64,000 nt of DNA from Sporosarcina sp. FSL K6-1522 (GCF_038622445.1 NZ_CP152019.1:558001-622000); one strand, 5' to 3'. Shown: positions 43,832 to 53,189, counted from the stretch's first letter. The notes: generated by a model from the sequence alone, not told the origin. A program made the numbers and translations.

Positions 43832-44028
43832 GCTTGTCGCCTCCCAAAGATAAAATACAAAATTGGCCCTATCATATTCCCTAAAACAATGATGAAAATC
43901 CACATTATAAAGGGCCCATTCGTTCGCTGATGACGAATCACATCAACCAAGGCAACGATCATTAAAATAAACTGCAAAACGATGAGTGGCATAATGAGAT
44001 TCCACGGAATATTGGCAAGCTCCTCCAT
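43828..44028 (-). CDS. yxlE: PLDc_N-type small membrane protein (YxlE-like)
   Basis: A 66-residue protein with two hydrophobic helices (about 8-28 and 38-58) and the conserved ending GNMIGPILYFIFGRRQA of the PLDc_N family. In B. subtilis YxlE acts with YxlD to restrain the sigma factor SigY; no such partners are here. The start codon was placed after GGAAAGGGTG. It heads the three-gene unit and overlaps yxlF. Confidence 0.85.
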   Translation of the reverse strand: MEELANIPWNLIMPLIVLQFILMIVALVDVIRHQRTNGPFIMWIFIIVLGNMIGPILYFIFGRRQA

Positions 44029-44210
44029 AAAAAACACACCCTTTCCTTCCATACTATTACATATATCATATCACCACTGTTCTATATTGTATATAACAAA
44101 GTTGTGCGATATGATAGAAAATAACCCGCGTAACGAAATTATTACCGCCATGATATTCTTTATCATCGACTCAGGCTCATTTATGACCACCATGGCCATT
44201 TCCATACAAA

Positions 44211-44238
44211 AAAATCCTCCCTAATCAAAGGAAGGATT
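44211..44238 (-). terminator. Terminator of the sugar kinase gene
   Basis: On the minus strand AATCCTTCC and GGGAGGATT close an 8-nt loop and run into seven T. The GGGAGGA arm could be mistaken for a ribosome site. Confidence 0.8.
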
Positions 44239-44245
44239 CCATCAT

Positions 44246-45181
44246 TTACGCTTCTACTTCTTCTAATCGCGGCATCGCCGATAAAGCACCCGGCTTTGTC
44301 GCGCAAAGTGCACCGAGTTTATTGCCAAAAGTAATGTAGTCAATCCACTCATCATGTGTTTCAGGATAGCCTTTCAAATGAATTTGGCGCAAAATCCCTG
44401 CGATAAATGCATCGCCTGCTCCTGTTGTGTCAACTGGTACAACGGGTTCGACGCTCACATGTGTCAACGCCCCATCCATTACGGCAAAAGTTCCTTGCTC
44501 GCCCGCCGTTATTAAAACAACCGGTACGTGATAAGCTGCAAGTTTTGCAATTCCTGCCTCAAGTGACTCCGTTTCTGTCAGGAAAGCCAATTCTTCCTCC
44601 GTTAGCTTCAAGATGTCCATGTCTCGAATAAAGGACAGTAACGTCTCGCGGCAAAACGCTTCACTTTCCCAACGAAGTGGACGAATATTGGCGTCCATCG
44701 ACAATTGAGCACCCATCGACTTCGCAAGACGCACTGCATCTTTCGTTGTCTCGAGTGCCGTTGGATGGAACATCGTCCCCGAACAAATATGGAAAACTGA
44801 TGCATCTTGGAAAGCCTCTTCAGATAAATCTAACGCTTCCACCTGGATATCAGGCGTCTCGTCAATATATGTGTGAAAAACACGGTCATTGTCATCCGTC
44901 AAATGGACGTAGACACCACTCACACGTTTAGCATTTTCCAACTTCGCAAATGACAAATCGACGCCTTCTTTTTGCAGTTCATCCCGTACAAATTGAGACG
45001 TCTCATCATCGCCTGTCACCGTAATAAACGCCGAAGGAGCACCGAGCCTCGAAATGCCCGCCGCCACATTGACCGTCGCCCCACCAAGAAACGTTGTAAA
45101 CGTCGAGTTTGACTGATCCTCTGCTATATAATCGACGAACGCGTCGCCGTAAATCAACACATGCTTTTTCTTCGAATCCAT
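44246..45181 (-). CDS. PfkB-family sugar kinase (fructokinase-like)
   Basis: A 311-residue carbohydrate kinase of the ribokinase/PfkB family. The signature LGGATVNVAAGISRLG (about 32) binds the sugar. The C-terminal DTTGAGDAFIAGIL (about 250) holds the anion hole and the catalytic Asp. The length and the N-terminal YGDAFVDYI point to a fructokinase- or gluconate kinase-type enzyme, but the substrate cannot be read from sequence. It is monocistronic with no transporter nearby. GGGAG lies 10 nt before the ATG. Confidence 0.88.
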   Translation of the reverse strand: MDSKKKHVLIYGDAFVDYIAEDQSNSTFTTFLGGATVNVAAGISRLGAPSAFITVTGDDETSQFVRDELQKEGVDLSFAKLENAKRVSGVYVHLTDDNDRVFHTYIDETPDIQVEALDLSEEAFQDASVFHICSGTMFHPTALETTKDAVRLAKSMGAQLSMDANIRPLRWESEAFCRETLLSFIRDMDILKLTEEELAFLTETESLEAGIAKLAAYHVPVVLITAGEQGTFAVMDGALTHVSVEPVVPVDTTGAGDAFIAGILRQIHLKGYPETHDEWIDYITFGNKLGALCATKPGALSAMPRLEEVEA

Positions 45182-45295
45182 TATAGTTGTACTCCCTATA
45201 CATTCATTTTTTCCATCGTATCATGGAACACGATTTATCGAAAGAGACACATGCTTAGTTGTCAGACCTCATACCTGCATACTTACCCGAAAGCG

Positions 45296-45304
45296 TGCTA
45301 TACT
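45296..45304 (+). promoter_or_regulatory. Extended -10 promoter of the EamA permease gene
   Basis: TGCTATACT provides a TGn extended -10 with TATACT 29 bp before the start codon. There is no clear -35. Confidence 0.55.
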
Positions 45305-45332
45305 ATTTGGATGGAATAGGAGGATTTTTCTT

Positions 45333-46220
45333 ATGAAACAATGGATGTACCCATTACTTATCGTTTTTGCAGCGAGTTGTTACGGGATTCTTTCAACAAT
45401 TATTAAACTAGCGATCCAAGATGGCTTTACGGCTGCCGAAGCCGTGACGAGTCAATATTTCGTTGGATTTTTCATAGCACTTATCATTTTTATCGTCGTG
45501 CGGCATAAAGTTCCGAAGTTTGGTGGCGGTTTTACACTCATTCTTGCAGGATTATTTACAGCAACGACCGGGACTGTTTACGGACAAGCGATTGAATATA
45601 TGCCAGCTTCTCTTGCTGTCGTCATGTTATTTCAATTTACCTGGGTTGGTATGCTATTTGACTGTATCGCGAGGCGTCGACTTCCAAAGCGTATTGAAGT
45701 CATATCACTGCTCTTCCTTTTCGCGGGAACCATTCTCGCGGCAGGTGTCATTGATGCAGATTTAAGTGGCATCCCTTGGCAAGGTTGGGCATGGGGAATG
45801 GCTTCGGCAGTCAGCTTTGCATCATTTGTCATGATTAATCAACGGCAAGTCGAAGGCATGGACACAGAAACACGACTACTGTTCACATCATTTTTCGCAG
45901 TCATTGCCATTGCCTTTTTCCAAACACCGGAAATCGTCTGGAACGGAACATTATTCGGCGACGGCTTGTGGATTTACGGCTTGATTCTCGGCTTATTTGG
46001 GATTGTCATTCCCATCTATCTCTTTTCCGTTGCCGTACCGAAAGTTGGAACCGCAATGACATCGATTTTAAGCGCGATGGAGCTACCCGTTGCAGTAACA
46101 GCATCGGTCATTTTATTGAGCGAAACGCTAACGATTCTTCAAGTTAGCGGTATCCTCGTTATCTTAATCGGCATGACACTTCCGACCATCGCGCAACGAC
46201 GCTTAAAATATACAAGATAA
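45333..46220 (+). CDS. EamA/DMT-superfamily permease
   Basis: A 295-residue membrane protein with ten helices formed by two EamA repeats (about 5-137 and 150-287). The second repeat ends SETLTILQVSGILVILIGM, typical of the family. It is a secondary transporter for a small metabolite, often an amino acid, with unknown specificity. GGAGG precedes the ATG. It stands alone between divergent kinase and downstream GNAT genes and has a strong terminator. Confidence 0.88.
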   Translation: MKQWMYPLLIVFAASCYGILSTIIKLAIQDGFTAAEAVTSQYFVGFFIALIIFIVVRHKVPKFGGGFTLILAGLFTATTGTVYGQAIEYMPASLAVVMLFQFTWVGMLFDCIARRRLPKRIEVISLLFLFAGTILAAGVIDADLSGIPWQGWAWGMASAVSFASFVMINQRQVEGMDTETRLLFTSFFAVIAIAFFQTPEIVWNGTLFGDGLWIYGLILGLFGIVIPIYLFSVAVPKVGTAMTSILSAMELPVAVTASVILLSETLTILQVSGILVILIGMTLPTIAQRRLKYTR

Positions 46221-46229
46221 GGTCCATTC

Positions 46230-46264
46230 AGCTATCTCACTTTCGTTTATGAGATAGCTTTTTT
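46230..46264 (+). terminator. Terminator of the EamA gene
   Basis: AGCTATCTCA pairs exactly with TGAGATAGCT around 10 nt, followed by TTTTT. Confidence 0.88.
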
Positions 46265-46301
46265 AAGGGCATATTATTTATCTCAAAAGGAGTTTCAAAG
46301 C

Positions 46302-46865
46302 ATGAACATCACAATTAGACAAGCACAACCAGCCGACGCAGAAGCCGCAGCTCCCCTACTCATTGAGGCGAATGGCGACATTACGAAACGAATGACAGGC
46401 GAAACCGACTGGACAAAGGTTGAGCAAGCCTTGCAAGTACTATTCCAGCGAGAGGACAACTTGCATTCTTACCGCTATACGTACGTTGCAGAAATCGATG
46501 GCAGCATTGCGGGCATTATGGCGTTATATCCCGGCGATATTGAAGAGGAACTCGATCAAAACTTAAATCGTTGGCTCTCCGAAAAAGGCGCAAGCAATCC
46601 TGCAGTTGACCCAGAAGCCCTCCCCGGCGAATTATATATTGACGCGATTTGTGTAGATCCCGCGTTCCGCAACAAAGGCATCGGCACACAGTTATTCCGC
46701 TATGCAGAAGAGATTGCCCAACAAACCGGCTTTACCAAGTTGGCATTGAACGTCGAAATCGAAAAAGAACCAGCGATTCGCCTTTACAAACGTCTCGGCT
46801 ACGAAATCGCGTCACCGTGGACTATTATCGGCGAACCGTTTCATCATATGATAAAAATCGTCTAA
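46302..46865 (+). CDS. GNAT-family N-acetyltransferase
   Basis: A 187-residue acetyl-CoA-dependent acyltransferase. The acetyl-CoA loop is DPAFRNKGIGTQLFRYAEE (about 125-143), followed by the beta-strand LALNVEIEKEPAIRLYKRLGYE typical of GNAT motif B. The substrate is unknown. AAAGGAG lies before the ATG. It has its own terminator shared with the convergent opp operon. Confidence 0.9.
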   Translation: MNITIRQAQPADAEAAAPLLIEANGDITKRMTGETDWTKVEQALQVLFQREDNLHSYRYTYVAEIDGSIAGIMALYPGDIEEELDQNLNRWLSEKGASNPAVDPEALPGELYIDAICVDPAFRNKGIGTQLFRYAEEIAQQTGFTKLALNVEIEKEPAIRLYKRLGYEIASPWTIIGEPFHHMIKIV

Positions 46866-46875
46866 CGTAACAGTC

Positions 46876-46910
46876 AAAAGCCGTCACCCATTTCTCAGGT
46901 GACGGCTTTT
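46876..46910. terminator. Bidirectional terminator between GNAT and opp genes
   Basis: AAAAGCCGTCACC pairs exactly with GGTGACGGCTTTT around 9 nt. Confidence 0.85.
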
Positions 46911-46911
46911 G

Positions 46912-48669
46912 CTATCTCGATACACCCCACGTCCACGGGTACTTATTCGGCGAGGTTGAATCGATTGTATAATTGACGACGCGTTTATTGACACCCGTTA
47001 GTGAATAGCGATAAACCGTTGGCGCAACGGGCACATCTTCAACCATTAGCGCTTGCCACTCCTTATAAATGGCTACACGATAATCCCTACCAAAAGCTTT
47101 TTCGGACGTTCCAGCCGCCAGCAACTCATCGTTTTTCTTGCTCGTATAACGCGTGTAATTATACAATGCCGCTCGCCCATATAAACCTGCCGGATCTGGG
47201 TCCGATCCCGTACTCCATGCGCCTTGATAGACATCGACTTTCGGATTGTCTTGTTCAATCATTTTGTAAAATGCATTGAATTCATGCATGCGTCCATCTA
47301 ATAATTGCACATGAAGTCCAACGTCCGCCCAGTTTTGCATATAATATTTTGCAATCGGCTCTGAAGTCTCATCACTGGCCATCGACACAAAATTTAACAC
47401 GAATTTATGACCATCTGGGTCTTCACGAAAGCCATCGTTATCAACGTCAATATACCCCGCTTTGTCTAAAAGTGCTTTCGCTTTTTCTGGGTTATAAGAG
47501 CGCCCAACATTCTTCATGTCGTGATAACGTTCAAACGCAGGTAGAATAAGCGTTGTTGCTGGGAAACGGAGCCCATGATAGACATACTTCCCAACAGCTT
47601 CATTGTCCATTGCGTGCCACATCGCTTGCCGGACAAGCTTATTCGCTAACTTGGCATTGGGGTTCATGACGTTTTCCTTCTTATCCGCATCCCATTTTCC
47701 AAGTTTGAAGCCAATATAGGTGTAAGCTCGATCCACTGCCCCTAATAGCTCGATGTTATCCATTTCTGACGCGCGTATATACTGGTCTGAAGGAATCGAT
47801 GCCATATCCACTTCACCCGTTTTTAATGCACCTAAAATGGATTCTGGCGCAACGACTTTCAAAACAACAGTTTGAAGACTGGGTCTCCCCCTCCAATATG
47901 CATCGTATCTTTCATACATGACGGACTCCCCCGGTACAATTTTCGCCACTTTGTAAGGGCCAAAACCAATGGGTGCTGTACGTATTTTATCGGAAGTGAC
48001 AATGTCCTTCATCGTCACTTCGCCTGTCGTAATATCGCCAAGATAGTGCCTCGGAACTGGCATCGTCCAAATGCCTGACATCAAAGATGGTGTTGCTTCT
48101 GTAAACGTAATGGCTATCGTTTTATCGTCCTCTGAAACTTTAATGCCCGAAATCGTCTTTGCCTCGCCTTCGTGGTAATCAGGCATTCCCTCAACATTGG
48201 ATACCATAAACGTATAGCGTGTTCCTTCGTAATCGGGATGCCCAAGCAATTCGTATGCATATAGCAGGTCAGATGCTTTAACAGGCTCCCCGTCATGCCA
48301 GTTCACACCATCTTTAATGGTGATGGTAATCGTTTTTTTATCCTCAGAAATGGTATACGTTGCTGCTCCTTCGTTTGTAATGAGCGAGTCACTGTCAACA
48401 GCTAACAGACTTTCATCAAAAAATCCCATGACTTCAGCGTCGGGTGCCCCAGAATAAAAGACAGCGTTCAACGTCCCTTCAAACGGCGCATTCGATACGA
48501 GCCCATAGACGAGCTCCCCATCCTCTAGCGCTTCTCCCTGATTGCTAACCTCCAGCGGAAAAACAGGTGCTGCAATGGCAATCTGTTCGTTATAACCCAT
48601 CCGTAACACTAGGAATACGCCACTCAAAAATAGTAGGCTAATGAGAAGCAAGCTATGCTTCTTTGCCAC
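46912..48669 (-). CDS. Peptide ABC transporter substrate-binding protein, membrane-anchored
   Basis: A 585-residue SBP_bac_5 (OppA/AppA type) protein. One hydrophobic N-terminal segment (5-23) is followed by TITIKDGVNWHDGEPVKASD (about 112) and IGFGPYKVAKIVPGE, typical of the family. There is no cysteine after the hydrophobic segment (FLSGVFLVLRMGYN), so it is not a lipoprotein and would be tethered by an uncleaved helix. It is the last gene of the operon D-F-B-C-A. The substrate is presumably oligopeptides; this is inferred from the whole operon. Confidence 0.9.
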   Translation of the reverse strand: MAKKHSLLLISLLFLSGVFLVLRMGYNEQIAIAAPVFPLEVSNQGEALEDGELVYGLVSNAPFEGTLNAVFYSGAPDAEVMGFFDESLLAVDSDSLITNEGAATYTISEDKKTITITIKDGVNWHDGEPVKASDLLYAYELLGHPDYEGTRYTFMVSNVEGMPDYHEGEAKTISGIKVSEDDKTIAITFTEATPSLMSGIWTMPVPRHYLGDITTGEVTMKDIVTSDKIRTAPIGFGPYKVAKIVPGESVMYERYDAYWRGRPSLQTVVLKVVAPESILGALKTGEVDMASIPSDQYIRASEMDNIELLGAVDRAYTYIGFKLGKWDADKKENVMNPNAKLANKLVRQAMWHAMDNEAVGKYVYHGLRFPATTLILPAFERYHDMKNVGRSYNPEKAKALLDKAGYIDVDNDGFREDPDGHKFVLNFVSMASDETSEPIAKYYMQNWADVGLHVQLLDGRMHEFNAFYKMIEQDNPKVDVYQGAWSTGSDPDPAGLYGRAALYNYTRYTSKKNDELLAAGTSEKAFGRDYRVAIYKEWQALMVEDVPVAPTVYRYSLTGVNKRVVNYTIDSTSPNKYPWTWGVSR

Positions 48670-48688
48670 TTCGGCTCTCCTCCCTTAC

Positions 48689-49570
48689 TCACACTAATCG
48701 TTGCTTTGCATCCACGGCACGTTTTACCGCTTGTCCGATAAAGTTAATGCACAGCATCATGATTAATATGAGTAGAGTCGCGGGTAACCATACCCACCAT
48801 TTGTGTTGAATAACATCTGGATTTTTCGCGTAACTAATGAGGGTGCCAAGTGAGGGCGTACTTTCAGGCAAGCCGAATCCCAAATACGTTAGACCTGTTT
48901 CAATGCCAATATTTCCTGCAAGCGTTAACGTCATATTGACGATGACAAGTGAGCTGATATTCGGAAAAACTTCAAACAGCATAATTTTTACATTGGATGT
49001 CCCGACCGTTTTCGAAGCATTGACGTAGTCCAGTTCTCTTTCCGCAAGTGTCCTCGAACGAATAAGACGCGCTTTGCCGAACCATAGCAACACACTCATA
49101 ATGCCAATAAAGGACCAAACATTAAATTTCGGGACAATGACGACAAACACAATAATCATCATCGTAATAGGCAGGATCATTAAAAAGTCTAAAATACGCA
49201 TAATGACAAAATCCACTTTCCCGCCAATATAACCGGAAATCAAACCAATCATTAGTCCAAGAAAGCCCGCAAGAAGCGTAATCGTAACTCCAATTGTGAT
49301 GGAGTTTCGGGCTCCAATTACCAATTGACCAAAAACATCGCGCCCTCCGTAATCTGTCCCAAGCCAATGTTCCACAGATGGTGTTTGATAGATTTTTGAA
49401 AAGTCGATTCTAACGATGCGAGTCTGATCGAGAAATAGAGGGACACTATACGCTATCAGTAAGATGAAAGCGAAAATAATGAACGCAAAGAGTGCTAGCT
49501 TATCCCGTTTCATTTCACGCCAAATGGTTTTTGTTAGCGATATCGGTGCCCCCCCCTTTTCATCACTCAA
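48689..49570 (-). CDS. oppC: Peptide ABC transporter permease (OppC type)
   Basis: A 293-residue permease with an N-terminal helix (about 22-45) and five helices in the BPD_transp_1 domain. The ATPase-docking EAA region is recognisable around RTLAERELDYVNASKTVGTS (about 170). The conserved C-terminal features ESTPSLGTLISYA and WWVWLPATLLILIMMLCINFIG are present. It overlaps oppB by 8 bp. Forms the channel with OppB. Confidence 0.92.
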   Translation of the reverse strand: MSDEKGGAPISLTKTIWREMKRDKLALFAFIIFAFILLIAYSVPLFLDQTRIVRIDFSKIYQTPSVEHWLGTDYGGRDVFGQLVIGARNSITIGVTITLLAGFLGLMIGLISGYIGGKVDFVIMRILDFLMILPITMMIIVFVVIVPKFNVWSFIGIMSVLLWFGKARLIRSRTLAERELDYVNASKTVGTSNVKIMLFEVFPNISSLVIVNMTLTLAGNIGIETGLTYLGFGLPESTPSLGTLISYAKNPDVIQHKWWVWLPATLLILIMMLCINFIGQAVKRAVDAKQRLV

Positions 49571-50531
49571 TTCGAATACGCGGATCGATGATGCTTAACA
49601 AAATATCCGACAGCATCGTCCCAACAATGACAGCCGCACCGGAAATCATTACAAGAGCCGAGACGACCGTAAAATCTCGGTTGGAAATCGACTGCATGAA
49701 GAGCTGACCAAGCCCCGGATAACTAAAAATCGTTTCGATGAAAATAGAGCCTCCAATAAGTCCTGTAATTTCCAACCCTAAAAACGCAGCAATCGGTAAT
49801 AAGGAATTGCGCAAAATATGATGTGTATACACTTTTCTTTCAGGTATCCCTTTTGCGCGTGCCGTCTTGACGAATTCTTTATTTTTTGTATCAATGATTT
49901 CATTCCGCAAATATTGAATCGTTCCGGCAGTTGCAAGTAGCGCCCCTGATAACGTTGGCAGCACTAGATGCCGCGCTCGGCTCACAACGTATTCCCATGT
50001 GCCACTTTCTACACGAATATCGACACTTCCCCCACTCGGGAACCAGCCAAGCACAAAACTAAAGACAAATAACAGCAAAAGCGCAAAGATAAAAGCAGGT
50101 GTCGCAATCGCCACGTAGTTATAGCCGACAATCCATCGATCAGCCCACGAGTCCGCCCATCTCCCCGCAATCATGCCGAGCGGGATGGCAATCAGATAAC
50201 TGACGACAAACGTACATAATCCCAGTAGGAGCGTATTGCTTAATTTCCCCGCCAATAGCGTGGTCACGGGTTGTTGGTGAATATAGGACATGCCCATATC
50301 GCCTTGAACGAAGTTTGTTATCCACCGTCCATATTGCTCATACCAAGGATCGTTCAGTCCATACTTGTCCCGTATTTTTTCAACTTGTTCAGGCGTCGCA
50401 TCTGGATTGCCCATAAACGCCCCCGTAACTGCATCCCCAGGCATCGCTTTGGCGAGAAAAAAAATAACGATGCTTAGCAGGAGCAACTGTGGGATCATGA
50501 CCATGATTCTGCGAAGGATAAATAGATGCAC
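49563..50531 (-). CDS. oppB: Peptide ABC transporter permease (OppB type)
   Basis: A 322-residue permease with six helices. It has the signature N terminus FILRRIMVMIPQLLLLSIVIF, the domain start (DPWYEQYGRWITNFVQGDMG) and the EAA-type loop VKTARAKGIPERKVYTHHIL (about 230). Partner of OppC; its gene follows oppF by about 44 bp. Confidence 0.92.
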   Translation of the reverse strand: MHLFILRRIMVMIPQLLLLSIVIFFLAKAMPGDAVTGAFMGNPDATPEQVEKIRDKYGLNDPWYEQYGRWITNFVQGDMGMSYIHQQPVTTLLAGKLSNTLLLGLCTFVVSYLIAIPLGMIAGRWADSWADRWIVGYNYVAIATPAFIFALLLLFVFSFVLGWFPSGGSVDIRVESGTWEYVVSRARHLVLPTLSGALLATAGTIQYLRNEIIDTKNKEFVKTARAKGIPERKVYTHHILRNSLLPIAAFLGLEITGLIGGSIFIETIFSYPGLGQLFMQSISNRDFTVVSALVMISGAAVIVGTMLSDILLSIIDPRIRIE

Positions 50532-50575
50532 GCTTACACCTCCTTAATCTGTAGCATTTGCTGAATAAAGATAGG

Positions 50576-51502
50576 TTAAGGCAGCGCCACAGAATGAGTT
50601 TCAGAGACTTTTTTCAAGTCAAATAGTCTACCATTCCTATCAACGTATTGCTCATAGCCCGCGTGATATTCCGCCTCTATGACATGCCGCAACTGTCGCT
50701 TTTCAGCACGTTTTATAGGATTAATTTCTGGTATTGCCGCCAATAGTCGCTTCGTATAGGGGTGCTGTGGGTGATTGTAAATGTCCGTTGTCGTGCCCTC
50801 TTCCACAAAACGACCGTGTTGCATAATGCCGAGTCGGTCACAGATATGCCGAACAACCCCAAGATCATGGCTAATGAACAAATAGGACAAATTGAATTCC
50901 TGCTGAATATCTTGCAGAAAATTTAATACTTGAGCTTGTACCGATACATCCAATGCCGACACGGGCTCATCCGCTACAATCAGTTTGGGATTTAAGGTGA
51001 GAGCACGCGCGATGCCAATCCGCTGCCGCTGTCCGCCAGAAAATTGATGGGGGTATTTATCCAACGCCGCGGCACTCAAACCTACTCGTTCAATTAACGC
51101 AGCTACTCTTTGTCTCTCTTCTTTCGGAGACAAACGCTCAAAATTTCGCAACGGCTCTGCCACAATATCTAGCACTTTCTTTCTGCCGTTCAATGACGCA
51201 TATGGATCTTGGAAAATCATTTGGATATGCGGGATATACATACGTCTTTCACGATGCGCCAGCTTGGTCAAATCCACACCTTCGAATCGAATTTCACCAG
51301 ATGTCGCTGAATTCAGCCCGATAATCGTACGACCTGTCGTCGTCTTCCCACAACCCGATTCTCCGACAAGGCCATAGGTTTCACCTGGTTGAATATCAAA
51401 ACTAACCCCGTCAACTGCCCGTACCTCGTCCACCGCCGTTTTAAAAAAGCCGCCCCGAATTGGATAGTGCACATGTAAATTGCGCACTTTAAGTAATGAC
51501 AT
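50576..51502 (-). CDS. oppF: Peptide ABC transporter ATPase (OppF type)
   Basis: A 308-residue ATPase. It has Walker A GESGCGKTTTGR (about 42), Q-loop MIFQDPYASLN, signature FSGGQRQRIGIARAL, Walker B LIVADEPVSALD and switch His in FISHDLG. A C-terminal oligopeptide-transporter extension (HPYTKRLLAAIPEI) follows. The ATG at 51502 has AAGGAG 9 nt upstream; the longer frame lacks one. Works as a heterodimer with OppD. Confidence 0.93.
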   Translation of the reverse strand: MSLLKVRNLHVHYPIRGGFFKTAVDEVRAVDGVSFDIQPGETYGLVGESGCGKTTTGRTIIGLNSATSGEIRFEGVDLTKLAHRERRMYIPHIQMIFQDPYASLNGRKKVLDIVAEPLRNFERLSPKEERQRVAALIERVGLSAAALDKYPHQFSGGQRQRIGIARALTLNPKLIVADEPVSALDVSVQAQVLNFLQDIQQEFNLSYLFISHDLGVVRHICDRLGIMQHGRFVEEGTTTDIYNHPQHPYTKRLLAAIPEINPIKRAEKRQLRHVIEAEYHAGYEQYVDRNGRLFDLKKVSETHSVALP

Positions 51503-51515
51503 CGTTTTTCGCTCC

Positions 51516-52508
51516 TTACTGATGTTGCACAAAGTCAAAATTTTTATAGCATGTACATCTCACAAAATGCCCCATTTTCACTTCATGCATTATCGGAAAT
51601 GGTTCATGCTCATCGCTTACAATCCAAGGAATTCGTGGTGCAAAGCGACAGCCTGTCCGTTTCAAATGCTGCAAGGGCGGTACCATACCTTCGATGACAT
51701 ACAATCTGCCTTTATCCGGCATATTGGCAGGCACTGAGTGTAGTAACGATCTTGTATAAGGATGCAAAGGATTACTAAATAGTTCAGTAACCTCAGCGAT
51801 TTCCACGATTTCTCCCGCATACATGACGGCCACACGATCTGCCATTTCCGCTACAACGCCAAGGTCGTGGGTAATGAGCAAAATGCCCGATTGGCTGTCG
51901 TTCTGTAATTCCTTCATAAGGTCCATAATTTGTGCCTGTATGGTCACGTCCAATGCGGTGGTCGGTTCATCCGCGATAAGTAGCATAGGATCACAAGCCA
52001 GCGCAATGGCAATGACCACACGTTGTCGCATGCCACCAGACAATTCATGCGGATATTGCGCATACACCCGATGCGCATGTTGAATGCCTACACGCTGCAG
52101 CAAATCGAGCACACGTTTTTTCCTGCCTGCTGCCGATAACGTCAAATGGTATTTCATCGGCTCCTCAATTTGTCTCCCTACTGGTACAAGTGGATTGAGT
52201 GCCGTCAATGGATCTTGAAAAATCATGCCAAGGTCTTTCCCTCGCACTTTATTGAGCTTAGACTGCGAGCCATTCACGAGATTTTGCCCCTTGAAGTTTA
52301 CTTGCCCCCGAAGCTTTGTCGTCCTCGTATTATGAAGTCCCATGATCGATAGCGCCAACGCACTTTTCCCACAGCCCGACTCCCCCACAATCGCAAGCAC
52401 TTCATTGGCATAAATGTTCAAAGAAACATCGTCTACTGCAGCATAGTATTGGTCTTGAATGCAAAAAGATGTACGGAGATTCTCTATTTCCAACACGACA
52501 TTTCCCAA
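51516..52508 (-). CDS. oppD: Peptide ABC transporter ATPase (OppD type)
   Basis: A 330-residue ATPase. It has Walker [14 protein letters not shown] (about 41), [24 protein letters not shown], Walker [13 protein letters not shown], and the C-terminal FeS-cluster-like oligopeptide extension with CRFAPR and CTCYKN. The start is TTG with AGGAGG 8 nt upstream. It is the first gene of the opp operon. Its first ~36 codons and upstream region are repeated almost exactly at 54646-54825, so the operon's present upstream DNA is that of an insertion. Confidence 0.93.
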   Translation of the reverse strand: MGNVVLEIENLRTSFCIQDQYYAAVDDVSLNIYANEVLAIVGESGCGKSALALSIMGLHNTRTTKLRGQVNFKGQNLVNGSQSKLNKVRGKDLGMIFQDPLTALNPLVPVGRQIEEPMKYHLTLSAAGRKKRVLDLLQRVGIQHAHRVYAQYPHELSGGMRQRVVIAIALACDPMLLIADEPTTALDVTIQAQIMDLMKELQNDSQSGILLITHDLGVVAEMADRVAVMYAGEIVEIAEVTELFSNPLHPYTRSLLHSVPANMPDKGRLYVIEGMVPPLQHLKRTGCRFAPRIPWIVSDEHEPFPIMHEVKMGHFVRCTCYKNFDFVQHQ

Positions 52509-52579
52509 GAAAAACGCCTCCTGAACGAACTACTTGTCTCAATATACTACCCAGATTGCAAAATGATGATTCGATTTTG
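52400..52579. repeat. 180-bp direct repeat, copy at oppD
   Basis: Covers the first ~36 codons of oppD and about 70 bp upstream. It is nearly identical to 54646-54825, with only a few substitutions, in the same orientation, with 2246 bp between equivalent bases. Confidence 0.93.
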
Positions 52580-52754
52580 TAGTTTTTAAAAGAAATCATG
52601 ACAAATAGATAGTAATGATATCTATCTCACGACTAGGTATTACCATAAAACATAAATAAAGTATCTATTCTGAAATCAGACAACAAATTGATTCTTAATA
52701 TACTTTCAAATATCCTAATTACTTTTGTTTATTTATCCAGAGGGGAGATTAAAA

Positions 52755-52922
52755 ATGAATAGGATATTCGTTGTTAGTTTTTCAGCATTTGTTGTACTAA
52801 TTTCGGGTGGGATTATAACTCAAGCAGGGACTACATTTTCAAGTTACATAAGTTGTTTTCAAATTATATCCCTCCCCTTACGACACTTTATAGAAATCTT
52901 GCATAACGCTGTCCTCTACTAA
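52755..52922 (+). CDS. Short exported peptide or gene fragment
   Basis: A 55-codon frame after AGAGGGGAG. The first ~25 residues form a good signal peptide (MNRIFVVSFSAFVVLISGG, then IITQA), followed by a short unrelated tail (LPLRHFIEILHNAVLY). It may be the 5' part of a truncated exported protein. It lies at the oppD-side edge of the insert. Confidence 0.4.
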   Translation: MNRIFVVSFSAFVVLISGGIITQAGTTFSSYISCFQIISLPLRHFIEILHNAVLY

Positions 52923-52952
52923 CACATAGCTGTTGAAAGCAATCAGTAAAGC

Positions 52953-53189
52953 CTATTCTTCATCACGCCCTCTCGACTGCAAATCTTTCATAACAAGACG
53001 GATCATTGCTTCCTTTTTTGACAGAACTCGCATTTTATCAGCGTCAAAACTAAACTCAATATTATTCAAGCAAAAAAAGCCTTTGGGTAGTCTGGTTAAC
53101 ATAGCAATCTTTTTGTAATTTACTATGTTGATCAGACTACCCATATGAATATTATTTGTTCTTACATTGAAATAAAGTATTTTTGACAT
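52953..53189 (-). CDS. Possible small protein spanning an inverted repeat
   Basis: A 78-residue frame on the minus strand (MSKILYFNVRTNNIH start, KDLQSRGRDEE end) with only a weak GAGAAG site. The inverted repeat at 53085-53142 lies within it, which argues that part of this frame is structural rather than coding. No family recognised. Confidence 0.3.
   Translation of the reverse strand: MSKILYFNVRTNNIHMGSLINIVNYKKIAMLTRLPKGFFCLNNIEFSFDADKMRVLSKKEAMIRLVMKDLQSRGRDEE
53085..53142. repeat. 58-nt inverted repeat (strong hairpin)
   Basis: GGGTAGTCTGGTTAACATAG pairs with CTATGTTGATCAGACTACCC; the two non-Watson-Crick positions are G-U or A-C dependent on strand. The loop is 18 nt. On the minus strand it is not followed by a T run; on the plus strand neither. 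Confidence 0.75.

Noticed and set aside
44071..44205. A 44-codon minus-strand frame (MEMAMVVINEPESM start) behind a GGGAGGA that looks like a ribosome site, upstream of the yxlE-like gene.
   Set aside because: The supposed ribosome site is the second arm of the sugar kinase terminator (44211-44238) and there is no separate promoter; the frame has no recognisable family.
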